Shown here piece after piece: positions 1-13,026 of a DNA stretch of 64,000 nucleotides. Under the pieces are notes generated by a model. It searched no databases and had not been told where the DNA came from. It worked only from the letters and a program-made list of their open reading frames with translations. Source of the DNA: Dipteris shenzhenensis. Lineage: Eukaryota; Polypodiophyta; Polypodiopsida; Gleicheniales. Location: NCBI GenBank assembly GCA_047967505.1, contig CM106538.1, one strand, 5' to 3'. Numbering within the stretch: the stretch's first letter is position 1; every line of letters starts with the position of its first letter. The position numbers and the translations under genes were made by a program.

Positions 1-202
1 TCTTTCAGCCACCGGGTCCTAGACCGCACCCTGGACAGCCATTGCTTAGGGAGTTCTGGAGATTGGGACCTTGGAATTATCTTGAGGTCCCTGATGCGTA
101 TCCTCTGTTGCTGGAGATGACTGTGCTGGTTTTACATCCCCTCGAACGAGGGTCTATCGGCTTGGTTGGCTCCCGTACCCGTCCTTTTTGGGGGTGCATT
201 TT

Positions 203-760
203 GCCTCCACTAGAGAGGACGAGTGGACCCCGTCCTTGTTTGACTGTATGATGGGTGAGCAGATGTATCGCATGATGGAGCAGTGGATGGGTCCATAGGG
301 GATTGACTTATGGCTCAACCATGGGGACTCTGTCATTTATTAGCTTGGCTTTCCTGCATCGTGTCCGCGAGAGGGTTTGGCAGCTGTCGTGATCTGTCTG
401 CCCCCGGAGGTGGGGATCACGCATTTGACCTACTGGACGCTTCAGCTGCAGACTTGGGCAGATGGTAGATGGCTGGGACACTTCTCTAGGACAGCTATCC
501 CTCTACGGGTCATGATGCGGCATGATAGTGGTTGAGTCAATTTCTTCAGAGTAGGGACGGGGCGACTTCTCGAGTCACTGTTAGAGGGAGACCCAACGGT
601 GGATGGAAGCCTTGACTCATTACATTGGTAGTTGATCAGGATAGTGGGCCTTTTAGGCAAGTCATGGTTTATCGACCCCCCAACATCCTAGATCAGGAGA
701 CCCCTCGGTGGCGACTGGCTTTGGGAAGATCCTGAGGATGGTGTGTGGGAGATAGTGGCC
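203..760 (+). pseudogene. decayed ORF, family not recognised
   Basis: One reading frame stays readable for about 185 codons (for example EDEWTPSLFDCMMGEQMYR from 215, then PREGLAAVVICLPPEVGITH further on), broken only by in-frame TAG or TGA codons at about 296, 341, 533, 629 and 689. None of the breaks is TAA and none is a frameshift, which is what C-to-T change at CAG and CGA codons would give in a methylated element. I cannot name the family. The style (Trp-rich, long hydrophobic stretches) recalls gag-like or mobile-domain ORFs of plant transposons, but that is a guess. No ATG or splice sites are evident. Confidence 0.3.
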
Positions 761-844
761 AGCATCATGGCATGGAACATCTGGGTTGCACGATGCAGCC
801 TAGTATGGGAGGTCTTCAGGTTCCACTGGCAGCCACTCTGGTTG

Positions 845-964
845 CTATTTAGCAGGATATCATCTATACTCAGCGCGCCATCTATTAGCGTGGGCCATCA
901 CATTCTATTTGGCAGGATATCATCTATACTCTGCGTGCCATCTAGGAGCTTGGGGCATCAGACT
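845..964 (+). repeat. 60-bp tandem duplication, two copies
   Basis: The block beginning CTATTTAGCAGGATATCATC at 845 is repeated from 905 with few changes, both followed by an AGCGTGGG/GCTTGGGGCATCA-type segment. It lies just after the decayed ORF and probably belongs to the same dead element. Confidence 0.6.
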
Positions 965-1099
965 CTAGAGCTACCGCCGAAAGGTGGAAGAGTTTCTGCA
1001 AGGCATAGCCTGCAGGTATTTTTTACATTCTCACGCCACGAGGGATTCACTGGTGTATAGTCTCCCCCCCAAGGTTGCTAGTCCCTACCCTAGAGATAC

Positions 1100-4000
1100 C
1101 CTAGGCAGTGAGTTTGGTTTTTAGGATGCAAGCTGGCTTGTGCCAAGCTTGAGGGTCTTTCGGTCGGCGCGTTTGGGATAGCTGACTTGTATTGTTTTTC
1201 AAGCATTGATAGAAAGCTATTTTTTCATGTTTAAAAAAAGGTGTGCTTTGGCATACACCCACCATAAGAAAGGGATGTAAGTGCTCACTACCTACTCATA
1301 GGTTCCTATATGAGAACGATTCTCAAGTTTGAGGTCTAGATGAACACATGAGAATTATCTTAATTGTGAGCTATCTGCATTTCATACCATAAGAACCCTT
1401 GCCAGAAGTCAAAGACAAGATCCATCTTATGTGGGACATCAAGGAAAAGCAACCCAATTTACCCCTAGTTGTACATCAGGTCTACTCTTTGGAGAATTGC
1501 CACCCAAGAACACTAAACAATGAGCCCTTTGCTTAGATTCTTAGAATAGCCTTGCTTTGTAAAGAGTGCCCTTTTGATGGATCTAGACCTTATCCAATGC
1601 TAGCTGGCCCTAGGCTATTGCCAACACCCGGTCAGGGTACACTCCTACCCCCAATACAGAAATGATATTGAATATATCCGGCCTCTCTGTGGGGGCTCAC
1701 TTAGTGAGCATGTTTTCAGTAAGCAGAGACCCCAAAAGGTGCACTGCATTTATTATCATTGAAGATGCTAATTGAAGATGGGATACTAAGCGTCACATTA
1801 CTTGGTAGGAGTTGAAGTCCCCTCACTACTGATTTCTTACATTTTTCCAACTCCGATTGGGTAAGGTTTGCAAGAGTAGCCCTACACTCTAGGTCCATAG
1901 TTTTACACAGATATCAAGAATTTGAGGGGAGGATAAGGGAATTTGAGAGAGAAGTTCATTTTGTAGAGGGATAGTTAAAACTTTCAAAAGGCTTGAAGCT
2001 CCTTCACTATGGATTTGAGTTCTTGATCATTTCCAAGGAGTTTATGTGATAACACATGGAAGTCATAGGAAGAGATGAAGGGAATGATGGATCTTGGCTA
2101 ACAAGTTGCCACTAGTCCTCACAAACTCTTCCAAATCCTTGGCATCCTTAGCTAAGATTTATTCTAATTCATTTAGGATATCCACCAAGTGGACTCGTCA
2201 CTCAACACATCTTTGCAAAAAAGTAGACTCAACACAAAAGACTCTGAATCCTTTCTGTCAAGCTGATCTAGTCATTTATCCCAAGTGTGGATACTAGTGT
2301 ACGGGTGATGGATGATTTTTAATGCTCCAGGGGGTGTATCTATCACCTGTCACCATTCAACGAAAAACCATTGTTGATTTCTTGGTGGGAAGAAATTCGA
2401 GGATGATGCATCATACTTGTTAAGATGAGATAATAATGACGCTGTACAACGTGGACACAATTCTACAGTTAAGCTGGGAGTATCATGTAGATAAAACAAA
2501 ATGAACCTAAAAGATGTTCTCAATTTTTCAGCCACTGGAAAAGGAGTAACACCTTATATCAATGCTTGCATCATCATAACCTTGTTGCAACCTACAAGTA
2601 GACCATAAGACAGCTCACATAGGTAACACTAATTGCATTATTGCTGGAGCTAGAGATAATCAACAGTGCTTTTTGTAACTGAGGTATACTAGTGGTAAGC
2701 AACCCTATAATCTATTAATATTCCCTTAGGTTAACAAACCAAAGACAACTAGGAAAGTGGTAGATTGGAGATAGACTGAAACAATCTCCAAATAGAAGAG
2801 TTTTTTATAAAGCCGTCTAAGCTACAGTGCAAGACAGTAAAGTAATGCATGTACAATACTAGCCGGCATCTTTTACTAGACTGCAATAAAAGATGGGTAA
2901 AGCATAATAGCTAATGTCAACATTTGACCCCCTTCATTGGGCATCTTCAACATACAAATGTAACTGTTAATTTCAAGAAAACGTCTGTCATAGTAATAGG
3001 AACATCCAAATTTTTAGGACATAGATAGGTCCTTAATGAGAATATGGGCTAACACAAAAGCACAGCTATAAGGGAAGCCTCATGATTATACAGACTACAG
3101 GAAGAAAATCGCATGTTTTGAGCATTGTCATGATTAGTCAAGCAATATTCTTGTTCCCAAGCAAGAGCATAAATGCATATCCCTTTCTAACTAGGCATAA
3201 AGGGTAAGCCTATAAACATAAAATCCACTCTATAGGTTGTGTATCTGTAGCAGCATAGCAAAAATCTCTTTATACCTGTTATAAAAACACTATCACTGGC
3301 GGATCCCGTCAAAACAACCCAAAAGGAAACACATTACCAAAATTTGTGGCTTTTAAAGAGCTGTCCATACAAAAATCCATCCAAAAGTGGACTGCAGCTC
3401 ATATTAAAGTAGAAAAGAGCCATAGATTTAAAGTTTAGTGCTGTTAAGTCAAGAATTAGAATGCAGGGGCAACAGAGTATAACCAATCCCCTGGATCACC
3501 TGTAGAAAGTCACAGACTAGAAAGCTTGCATCCAAAGGGAATTACACGATGTGTTTTAATCTACAAGATAGTGTCCTCATGCATTCAAGAAAGACAACTT
3601 GCGAAGAACATGCCAAAGCTATTTGGTATATCGGTGGTTATGAGAAGATAAACATGTCATTTGTTCCCATAGCTTTCCATCGGCTCTTTTCTATTGGGCA
3701 TGTGTGATTGATAGATGTACCAAATGAAAACACACTCAATCTTAGGTTGGTAGCCCAATATTTCCTGACAGGCCATGTAACAGGCATCCATGAAACACTT
3801 AGTAACAGCAGGCGTATGAGGGATTCTCCTTGTGCACCTTCTCATCCAACCAGTCACAAAAGGATCACATAAGCTTGTAGATCATTTTTGCAATGTTTCC
3901 ATGAGCCAATGGCCATTTCCCAGAAACGTACTCAAGAAATGTTACTCAACCGACAGAGAGAAATCAGCAGACATGGTGTTTTCACAACATGTGAATGACA

Positions 4001-4200
4001 AGCGTTGGATTCCCTGAAAAATATTCCACATTTGAGGGAAGCATATGCTCCTTATCCAAATGAGATCGGGCGAAACGGCAGGGTAAGCATGATAATTGGT
4101 TTGCCAGGGGGATAGCAACTGACATTGAGACATCATCTACCCAAATGCAAATGAGTAGTCCAAATGGAAAGAAATTCAAGGAAGAATCCACTTGAGCGTG
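1100..4200. other. no gene recognised
   Basis: Only short ORFs (under about 70 codons) with no family resemblance on either strand. No LTR pair, terminal inverted repeat or tandem array stands out. Probably old decayed repeat DNA. Confidence 0.5.
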
Positions 4201-7200
4201 GATATGAAGATTAAATGTTCCTATTCAAACCACAAATAAGCAAGATAAATGGAATATGGGAAGGGAAAAACCTGTTGATTGATGAGGACAGAGACAGAGG
4301 AAGTGTTAAGACTATTGCCATGCCATCCAATAGGAGCTCTTAATTCTTGTCAATGGGGTGTGTATGTTGCAAGGGTGAGATTACCTTGTCTGTTAGCAAA
4401 TATAAAGGACCACGTACCCATGAAATGGCAGGAATCTGGTGCATTGCCATCTCCCTGGATACATGCAGTGATCTATGTTCCAAAATGTGATCCTACATCA
4501 AAGATCGATGCGGCACCATCAAAGCCTATATACAAAACAAATCCACAGATTATATAGGTAGGATAAAGCTCCATGTGTGATGTGGTCTTCTATCCAAGGG
4601 AATCTCTCCATGAGGTCTCTTCCATAAACATAGAATGTATTTTCCATAGGCTGGAATCTCTTTGCAATAGAAGCTACAAGAAAAGTCTAAGATTACTTCA
4701 AGGGATTGCCCAGAAAACAGCGCCCAAGTTTTTGTGTAGTTAAATACTATCTCACTCAATAGTGCTAGAATTGCACTTGGGAGGTGACGACATTGGGCAG
4801 GCAGAATAGATGAGATGGTCTATCTTTCCTTCTAGTTGCACTGACATTGCACCTATAGTGAAGCCTCATGCATCCACATGCACATGGAATAATAGGTCCC
4901 ATCTTGGATGGTGGATTATGGGAGAACACTTCAACTCTTGGAAAGATTAGCATATCTCATTGCTCCAGAAGAACCAACGTCAATTCCAAGTGAATTTGTA
5001 CAAAGGCTCAACAGGTCGAGCAAGTTCTTTGGTGAACGCAAAAAGGTCACAAAATTAATGAATGACCTCAACTGATGGATGACCTAAATCTTGGACCTCT
5101 TAACCATGATGGTCCCATCTCTGGAGATGGTGCAACCTTGTAGAACTCCTGAATGATTATAAAAAATAATTAAAATTAAGTGTAGCAAGCTCACCACAGC
5201 CTAGGCCATGCAGCAGAAGGTTTCTTGCTCAAGATCCTACCTTGAGATGGATCACACATTCAACATAGAACTTAAGAGCACACATAAATCTAGCCATAAA
5301 TCTAGCTAGATGTATTGAACAACGATATTGACAACCCAGTAGAAGGAATATATCCGGCTCTAAAAGGACAACCTACATACAAAAGGTTACCCCCTCAGCC
5401 TGTGTGCTGCTCCACTGATTAAGAAAACATGGGCTCCAACTGCTGCACACTCTGGTGCTGTGTGTCCTAGTATAAGGGCTTCACTAGCTGCAAGATTAGA
5501 TGCCTTAATAAAGACTTAAGGCGCCCTTTTTATATGTGAGGAGCTGGCTACCCCCCACCCTGCAGATCTGGCGAACCTGCCAACCTGTAGTTATGCTAAC
5601 CTGCCTTTAATGGTTGACCCAATCGGCCCCATAGATTGGCTGACCAGTGTAAGGGTCTTTTAGTCCACTTCTCTACTCAAAGTTGGGCCTCATGCTTAGC
5701 CATGGCCTACTTGATCTCCCCAGATCTGCAACAGATCTGCCCTTGTCCAGGTCCAGAACTATGCCATTACATATGCAGCCCACGTGGCTGATCTTTCTCC
5801 TCCATATCTCGGCCAGAATGCTCCGCATCTTGCAGCCATTCCTGCTACCAAAGTGGCAGCCCACCATCTATTTGTAGATCCAGCACTATCAGCGTATCTG
5901 CTGACCACATGGCAGTCCAGATGTTGGGCCATTTCCACATTGATCTGTCCATATGGCACCAGAAGCTTGAGCTCACTTGGCAGCCCCATCCTATGCAAGT
6001 GTCGTTCCTATTTCTTATACGGGGGCTCACAATTGGGGCACTGATACTTCTATTCCAACAGAACATGCACTTGGTAAGATTCAATGATATGCTCTTAACT
6101 TAGCACCTCTAAAAGACCTTTTCTAGGCAACTTTGTAGTGTATATACTGAAATAATCCAATCCAAGTGCCAAAAACTTGATCAAACTAATCCCAAAAGGT
6201 TTCCACTGTAAAACTTGGGAAATTTGACAGTACATTTTTTAATAAATCCTAATGGCATGACTCTTTAGGCATATGCTCCCTATTTGTGATGACACCCATT
6301 TTCTATCGGTCTTCCTCTAGAATTGAAATTTAATTGTAGATTCTATGGCTATCCATGAAGAATAAGCCTCATACCATATATTTGATCCTGTATGCTACTT
6401 GTAAATGGTATCGAGAAGGAGTCAAGCAGTATTTCTGCACTTACCTTTTTGCATCTGTTCAAGCACCACAACACTATGAAACATAAATCAGTCTTATCCA
6501 CGTCGAATTTCTCCTTCGTGGTCCTCATGAAGAACTCATTGATTAGCATTGGGAAAGACCTTACTAGTTGTTCATTGCAAGGGGATTTTTGACCTGGCCG
6601 ATGATCCTTGTGGTGAGGGATTTCTCTATACGGTTTGCTAGTGGGTTTTATTAGTGATTTCCTAATTGTGGGTGGTGCAGTTCCAAATCCAACACTTTCC
6701 CATTAATTGTCATGAAAAGGTAACTAGCCAAGGATATTCTTCAACACTATCTCAATCAAAGCTAGTTGCCCTTTCCTATATGCCACTTAAGTGACCTATG
6801 TATAGTTATTTTAGGAATCCTTGTTTTGAGGTTTGATTCTTTCCTTAACCTCCCAGATCTATCATGCATTGTTTACCTTAGCCCAATGCATTGTTTTACT
6901 TAGCCTCCCAAATCTACCTTGTATTGTTTACCTACCTATGCACCCTATTTCACTCTCACTTGCCGGATGTTTTACTTGAGGCAATGTATATATGTTTTCA
7001 ATCCTATCTAGCTACTACCCAAGTCGCTCAAATTTTGATTCAGCCTCCTTTACGTGGATCATTTTTATTGACTATACATGGACTCTCACTTAACGTCCGT
7101 TATATGAACTCTTGGTGTACTAATGCTAGCTCCCTCGATGGATAGTGTGAGCAATTTGTTTAGATATTCAATTAGTTAGTAGTTTGTTTAGCTCTTCAAT

Positions 7201-7400
7201 TAGTGCTAGCTTGATTGAGTTGAGATAACTGGTTAACCACCCCCTCTAGTTGTTGATATAGCGCCCTTATTGCCTCCCTAGCTCTGTACAACTTGGCCTA
7301 CTTCATGCATGGTCTTCTAAGTATCTCTAGTTATGCTTCATGTAGGCCATATTTATAAAGTTGAATCCCAGATTAAACACACAAGCCACTAATGTCAAGA
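4201..7400. other. no gene recognised
   Basis: Short ORFs only, the longest being two overlapping 80-90 codon frames on opposite strands around 5.76-6.08 kb, neither recognisable. The stretch 6.85-7.0 kb has imprecise repeats of the TTGTTTACCTTAGCC type. The right end may include the decayed 3' part of the LINE noted next. Confidence 0.45.
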
Positions 7401-7877
7401 GGATCCCTATCCAACTCTAGATCTCCACATTTCTCTAGCTAAAGAAGACATACTGGCCTCGCTTTGTAATGCTTGGAGTGGAAGGATGCAAGGGCTCGAC
7501 ACAAATATTGAATCCTCAGGGGAACCCTTGTCCTAGAGAATTATCCATACCAGGCGGGGGAGCCAAGAACTTTTGCAAACAATCTCTCCGAGACTCAAGG
7601 ATGGTGGAGTCTATCTCCAAGACTTAGGGATGATAGAGTCTATTTCTAGCATCCGCATGCCTGTCCCCTCAAGTGAGAGAGGGCTTATGCACGTGCCTCT
7701 ATCTTAATGGGGAGATGACTATGTGCTTTGAAAGATCTTATTGGGCCACTTTCTCACTACACCTAACCAAAGTGTGTCTGTTGCCCTAGCATGAAGCCGT
7801 CTTGATTTGAGGTGTGCAGATGCAAGAGAAGGGGTTGGTGCTCAAACTCCTCATGATACTGAGGGCTAGATCAGATG
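7400..7877 (-). pseudogene. probable 3' part of decayed LINE
   Basis: The pol-less LTR element at 7883-11634 has a perfect TSD, so 7877 and 11640 were once adjacent. Minus-strand LINE reverse transcriptase remains lie at 11640-12660, so this stretch should be their downstream (3') continuation. Its own coding signal is too decayed for an independent call; the placement rests on the nesting. Confidence 0.3.
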
Positions 7878-7882
7878 GGTCC
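7878..7882. repeat. target site duplication GGTCC, left copy
   Basis: Matches 11635-11639 exactly and abuts the LTR ends. Confidence 0.85.
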
Positions 7883-8372
7883 TGACACGACCCCGCAGGA
7901 TCTGACCCTATCGTTGACCTAGAATCTCGTCCTCAATCCAACCAGAATCATAGCGCAGGTGCCTCGATCCTCCCAACCACCCTCGAGCACAGGGGCTATA
8001 GCTCGCTCATCCATAGGCACATATCTAACCCAGGCGTCCCATACCACTTGAGCTTGTCCAGAGGACCTTCGATACACCACCTATGATCCGCCATGTAGAT
8101 GGCCAGAGTCTCGACCTGGGTCCAAGTCCCATCCATCAGTTGAGGAGCGCTCAACTGATCTATACAATAGCACTAGCCCTCCCTCTATATAGAAGGAAAC
8201 TTGCTATCGATAGCACAATGCTATGAATAGCTCCCTCCATATAAAGCGAGCACTATATATGAATCAATCTCTATATATAGCAATCTCGGCTAAAAATAGC
8301 CATCCAGCCCTATGCTATCCCGTAACCCACATTCACCTGCTATCCAACCCTAGGTACACCATGCACATGACA
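7883..8372 (-). repeat. 3' LTR of the pol-less element
   Basis: 490 bp, TG...CA bounded. It carries an insertion absent from the other LTR (AGCTTGTCCAGAGGACC region near 8050), explaining the length difference. It contains TATATATAG motifs near 8270 that could serve the element promoter. Confidence 0.85.
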
Positions 8373-8390
8373 TACTCCCCTTCCTCTAAA
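8373..8390 (-). other. polypurine tract
   Basis: On the minus strand this reads TTTAGAGGAAGGGGAGTA immediately upstream of the 3' LTR, where plus-strand priming is expected. Confidence 0.6.
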
Positions 8391-11148
8391 GAACTCACTC
8401 ATGAGTTCACCAGAAAGCCCGAAAACTCTCTGTGAAGATGAGTCAATGCCAATAACGATACTCTGATTATCAGTTTGAGTGTGCTATACTTTCCATGAGA
8501 TTCAAATCAAAGAGAATCTAAGGCCAAAGCCACAATCTATGATAACCAACCCAAGGAAAGTAAATCTCTCAATCTAAACAAGGGTACATATCATCGAGTA
8601 GTCTCCTCGAGAAATCAAGTAACGCCTGAATCCACAGAGTTAGTTCCGGTGACATATCCGTACACAAGCATGGTAAAATCCGTACGTGAAGGTAAATGAT
8701 TCTATCAACCTTATCTATTGAGTTCTAATTGGGAATTCGCGAAAAAATATTCATCATGCTGAATACCCTTGAACTAAAAAATCTTAGGTTGAGATCGAGG
8801 AATCATTGTTCAAACAACTGCATCAATTGAGCCCCTCGAGGTGAATTCTGGGGTTGCAATTCCTATCAGCCCTAATTCTTGAATTACTTAGTATTCAGAA
8901 AATCCCTCAATGGAATACCCTTCTAATTCAAATTCTTGGGTTGAAATACATGACAGACTTTCCATTGTGGAACAATTAGGTATCAGTTCATAACTCATGA
9001 TGGAAGAATCTTCATGGAAGTATCAATGGGCAAAATCCTGACCAAAGATATGGTCCCCCTGATCTATCCTCGAAATGCCCCTACATGAGGATAACTAGTA
9101 AAATTCAGTTGGTTATATCCAGTCAATGGTAATGTTCTAGACATGTATATAGTCAACCATCATAGGAATAACATCCTATGTGATCCAAAGACTATGGAAA
9201 CATACAATCCGAAATCTCTTAAAACAAGATCCACTATCGAATATCCTGTATAAACTTGTGCACAATAAACCGCTCCGATCACAGGATCATCCAGTTCTTA
9301 GGATCTCTTATCTAGGAACATCAAGTTCCAAACAAGGCACTGACAGACCATCAAAAGAGATGTGGTAACCCTCCCTAAGATTGAGTCTAGACTATGGAGC
9401 TCCAGGGTTGAACCCAAAAAATACATGGCTTCTCTCAGGGTAAAGAATCTTAGTCAGCCCTCGTAAAAAATCTAATCAGGTTGCCCCCAATTCAATTCAG
9501 CCTACTTGTACTTCACCCTAGAGGTCCTTGGGTATTATTTCACGCTGGATTATACCACCACATGAGAGAATCTTAAATGTACCAGACCTTGGTGTCCCAT
9601 ACCACCAAAGTATACTGCAAATAAAAACCTTAGTGGACAATGAGTGACTCAGGGTAGCCAATCCCTCTTCAACTCAGATGATCCCAGATTGAGTCAGGGT
9701 GGCAAATCCGTTCTCAATCCTTTTCTTAATGTGAGTATATCACTCCCTTGTGTTACAATACTCTAACCAATAGGTCAAAGAAGAAAACAAGGAGGTATCA
9801 TCGCTAACAACTCTTGAATCTTGACTATCCATGACCTTGGGCCAAAAGAGTGAGAATCACAATGACCCCGCTTTTGGACATGATACAAAGCAGGTATCCA
9901 ACAAGACGCATCGTGGTCTAATCAATAAGAACCTTCATATGTCCAACAGTAACTCGAAGGAACGTCATAACTCACAATCACATCGAGATCAAAACTTCAA
10001 ATAGAAACCAAACAAGAATCTACGCACCAAGGTTCGAGAAAGGGCAATTCAATTATCTTAGTTAAATCCAGTTTAAGATGTAACAAAGTCTCAGGCATCC
10101 TCAATGTACCACATATCTAAAAAACATCAAGATATATGGAACAAAAGTACATGTTATATAATTTGAAAAAAAAACCCCATCAAATTATAGATGCCACAAG
10201 TTGTATACAAATCATAACCAAATTAACCAAAACCTGGTCAATTTAATAACAAGATAGCTTATAATTCATACAAAATTGGGAAACATCTTGAACCAAACGT
10301 GGTTCAAAAGATCCAGTCGAGCCAAAAAATAATTGGGTGTCTGTCAAACTAAGAATTTCAACTTCTTCATCGCTTCTCAATGACTCGGAAGTGGTACGAA
10401 GACTGTAAAACAAGTTGTCTACATTTAGAACAATATGAGCCTTCTTCAATATATTTCTGGTATTAAGGGGTTTTATAGTAGTGAAGAGCTGCCCAGAGTT
10501 CATCCATCAAGGAATCCATCTCTTGTAGCAGGTCATGAGGTCTATGATTAATAGATCTGGTCTCGCTTTTCTCCAACCAGCCAAAAATAGCCAAAATGTG
10601 CTAAAATCAGGCCATACGCTCCTTCGCAAAGCCAAGCGCTTGCCCCCATCATATCGCCCCTATCTCTAATGCCCGAATTTCCTAGACAAGCCGTTCTCTG
10701 TTGGCTTATGAATGCCCTCTCTTTCCTCCTACTTCTCAACTGCAGCAAATCTAGGTCGCTAGGGTAGGAATCTCATCCTTGAGAACCTAGAGTGAATTCT
10801 TTCCCTAACCAGCCTACTCTTCCCCACACAGCCAATCACATAAACAACCCAGGCATGGGAAGTTATAGGTCAGAAACAACACATACTTATATCTCTTGCT
10901 GAAACATCAAGTCTTCTCATCGCCTATCCTTCGTAGGGAATCTCAATTTCCAAATACGTAGCAACTGAGAGAGCACATAGCCTATGGACTTCTATTTCTT
11001 CCATAACTCTCCCAATCATGAGCGCACATCATCAGCCAACGTTTCAGCCCATACATGAGCGGAAATTCAGATTTGCAAGAGCAATCTCAAAAAGCATACC
11101 TGGAAGACATCTTTTCTACATACCTCGCGTTGAATTCCATCGTCATAG
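8391..11148 (-). other. internal region of the pol-less element, no gene recognised
   Basis: About 2.8 kb with ORFs no longer than about 86 codons on either strand (the longest, 10243-10503 minus, has no recognisable domain). No retroviral-type enzyme motif was found. Confidence 0.5.
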
Positions 11149-11166
11149 GACAGCTCTGATATTAAG
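11149..11166 (-). other. primer binding site (tRNA-iMet-like)
   Basis: Read on the minus strand this gives TTAATATCAGAGCTG directly inside the 5' LTR. The usual plant site begins TGGTATCAGAGC, so it is recognisable but has two changed bases at its start. Confidence 0.6.
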
Positions 11167-11634
11167 TGACACGACCCCGCAGGATCTAATCCTATCACTG
11201 ACCTAGAATCTCATCCTTAATCCAACCAAAATCATAGCGCAGGTGCCTCGATCCTCCCGACCACCCCCGAGCATGTGGGCTACAGCTCGACTCATCCATA
11301 GGCACGTATCTAACCCAGGCGTCCCATACCACCTGAGCCCACCTATGATCCGCCATGTAGATGGCCAGAGTCTCGGCCTGGGTCCAAGTCCCATCCATTA
11401 GTTGAGGAGTGCTTAACTAATCTATACAATAGCATTGGCCCTCCCTCTATATAGAAGAAAACCCGCTATAGATAGCACAATGCTATGAATAGCTCCCTCC
11501 ATATAAAGCGAGCACTATATAGGAATCAATCTCTATATATAGCAATCTCAGCTAAAAATAGCCATCTAGCCCTATGCTATCCTGTAACCCACGTTCACCT
11601 GCTATCCAACCCTAGGTACACCATGCACATGACA
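11167..11634 (-). repeat. 5' LTR of the pol-less element
   Basis: 468 bp, near-identical to 7883-8372 with scattered mostly C/T differences. The CTATATATAGC motif near 11532 is a candidate TATA box on the minus strand. Confidence 0.85.
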
Positions 11635-11639
11635 GGTCC
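11635..11639. repeat. target site duplication GGTCC, right copy
   Basis: Matches 7878-7882 exactly. Confidence 0.85.
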
Positions 11640-12660
11640 CCCAAAAAACGTTGCCAAATTCTAGGTAGACTCTTCATCAACAATAATCCCTTCTGAGAGG
11701 GGGAGTCTCTGAGAAGATCCACCTATAAGACTATTATCACTAGCCTCTTGTGTGAGGGGGTGATCCTGAGAAGCCCTCTTTGAAGCAAGAGCTACTAGGG
11801 TTCTGAGCTTGGGTGAGACCTCATAGTATTGGCTTGCCCAAATGGGCTCTACTCTCCATCTTTAGGTCTTTCATGGCAAGTCCTCCCTCTTTCCAGGTCA
11901 GGATCACCGTCTGCTAGGCGATTGTGGTTGTAGTGTTCGTCATGCCATTTGATCCTACCCATAAGAAGTTGCACACCAAGGGCTTGAGCTATCCCATGAA
12001 ATCCTCATGAAAGCACTAGCATGAGGAAATGTACCAGACTACGGCTAAGAGGACTATTTGGCCATGAGGGCCTATCTTGCAAGGTAGAGTTTGGCTAAGC
12101 TCATCTGCAAAAGCTTGTGCCATAAACTCTCTAGTAGAGGGACAATCTTTTGCACTGTTGAAATGTTAATGCCGCCATGGATGCCTAAGCACCTTGCTAT
12201 CTAACCGCGTAGAATCCAACAAAAGCAAGATCACCCCCCAATTTAGGATCTTCTTACCTCCTCAATCGCCATGTGAAGGCTAACTGATTTGGTCTAGTTG
12301 ATCTAGCCATAGTTTAGGACTTCTCTCGGTCCCAATCCATGGCCTCCCACAATGTGAAGATATTTCCCATGATACAACAAAATCTAAGAGGACTGCTATA
12401 GTTTAGGACTTCTCTTGGTCCCAATCCATGGCCTCCCACAATGTGAAGATATTTCCCATGATACTCGTTATGTGAGAAAACCTACTTGCATGTCATGAAT
12501 GATGTCAGTAAGATGAGGCGATAACTCTAGACTCAAGATATTGGCTAGGATTTTGTAGGTGATATCTAGCACGATGATTGGTGCCACTGCTGAATGTCTG
12601 ATTGATCCCCCCCTTTTAAGATCAAATAAATCCACCCTTGACTCAATATTGTAGATTGAG
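11640..12660 (-). pseudogene. decayed LINE (non-LTR) reverse transcriptase
   Basis: Read from about 12650 leftwards on the minus strand, pieces of a plant LINE ORF2 appear in order. First comes a PIIVLDITYKILANILSLEL segment with SPHLTDIIHDMQVGF (the usual L..VYKI.AK.L..RL...... I...Q.GF block). Then GNIFTLWEAMDW, as in the family's EN-type helper stretch. Later, near 11.85 kb, TWKEGGLAMKDLKMESRAHL, corresponding to the GGLG..DL...N.ALL.KW block after the polymerase domain. Frames change several times and stops are common. It is certainly dead. Its downstream part is probably at 7.4-7.88 kb, separated by the LTR element. Confidence 0.6.
12309..12464. repeat. direct duplication inside the LINE remnant, period 89 bp
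   Basis: About 67 bp starting ATAGTTTAGGACTTCTCT at 12309 recur from 12398 with one substitution (TCTCGG versus TCTTGG). The near identity shows the duplication is much younger than the LINE decay around it. Confidence 0.8.
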
Positions 12661-13026
12661 ATGAAGTAAAAAGTTATAGAGAATTAAGAGACCGTTCAAA
12701 GTCATGTTATTGATTACATACAAATTCAACACTATTTGGGAGAATGGGTCTCCAAAGATGGCTAATCTTTTAGTTTTTATTTTTGAAAAGCAAGACAAGA
12801 TTAGAAATTATGTGACTTGATTTTAAACAATAGATTTTTGGAGGAGAACAATTCCCCTCTACTGATTTGCAAAGAAGCTTCATCCATGTTGATTTCGAGG
12901 TAAATTGAGAGAAACTCAGATTCAAGAAATGGATCGAGATCAAGACTAAGGTTCCATGTGTAGATTTTGAGAGGGCAATAATTGGAACTAAGATTGTGAT
13001 TTAGTATCATCTTCTACCTCCAACTA

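Larger units (their letters stand above)
7883..11634 (-). mobile_element. complete LTR retrotransposon without recognisable pol
   Basis: Two direct repeats of 490 and 468 bp, both TGACACGACC...GCACATGACA on the plus strand, bound 2.8 kb of internal DNA. A 5-bp target duplication GGTCC flanks them exactly (7878-7882 and 11635-11639). A tRNA-iMet-like primer site abuts the right LTR in minus orientation and a purine tract abuts the left LTR, so the element runs on the minus strand. The interior shows no reverse transcriptase, integrase or protease motif and only short ORFs, so it is non-autonomous (LARD-like) or very decayed. It split an older LINE. Confidence 0.85.
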
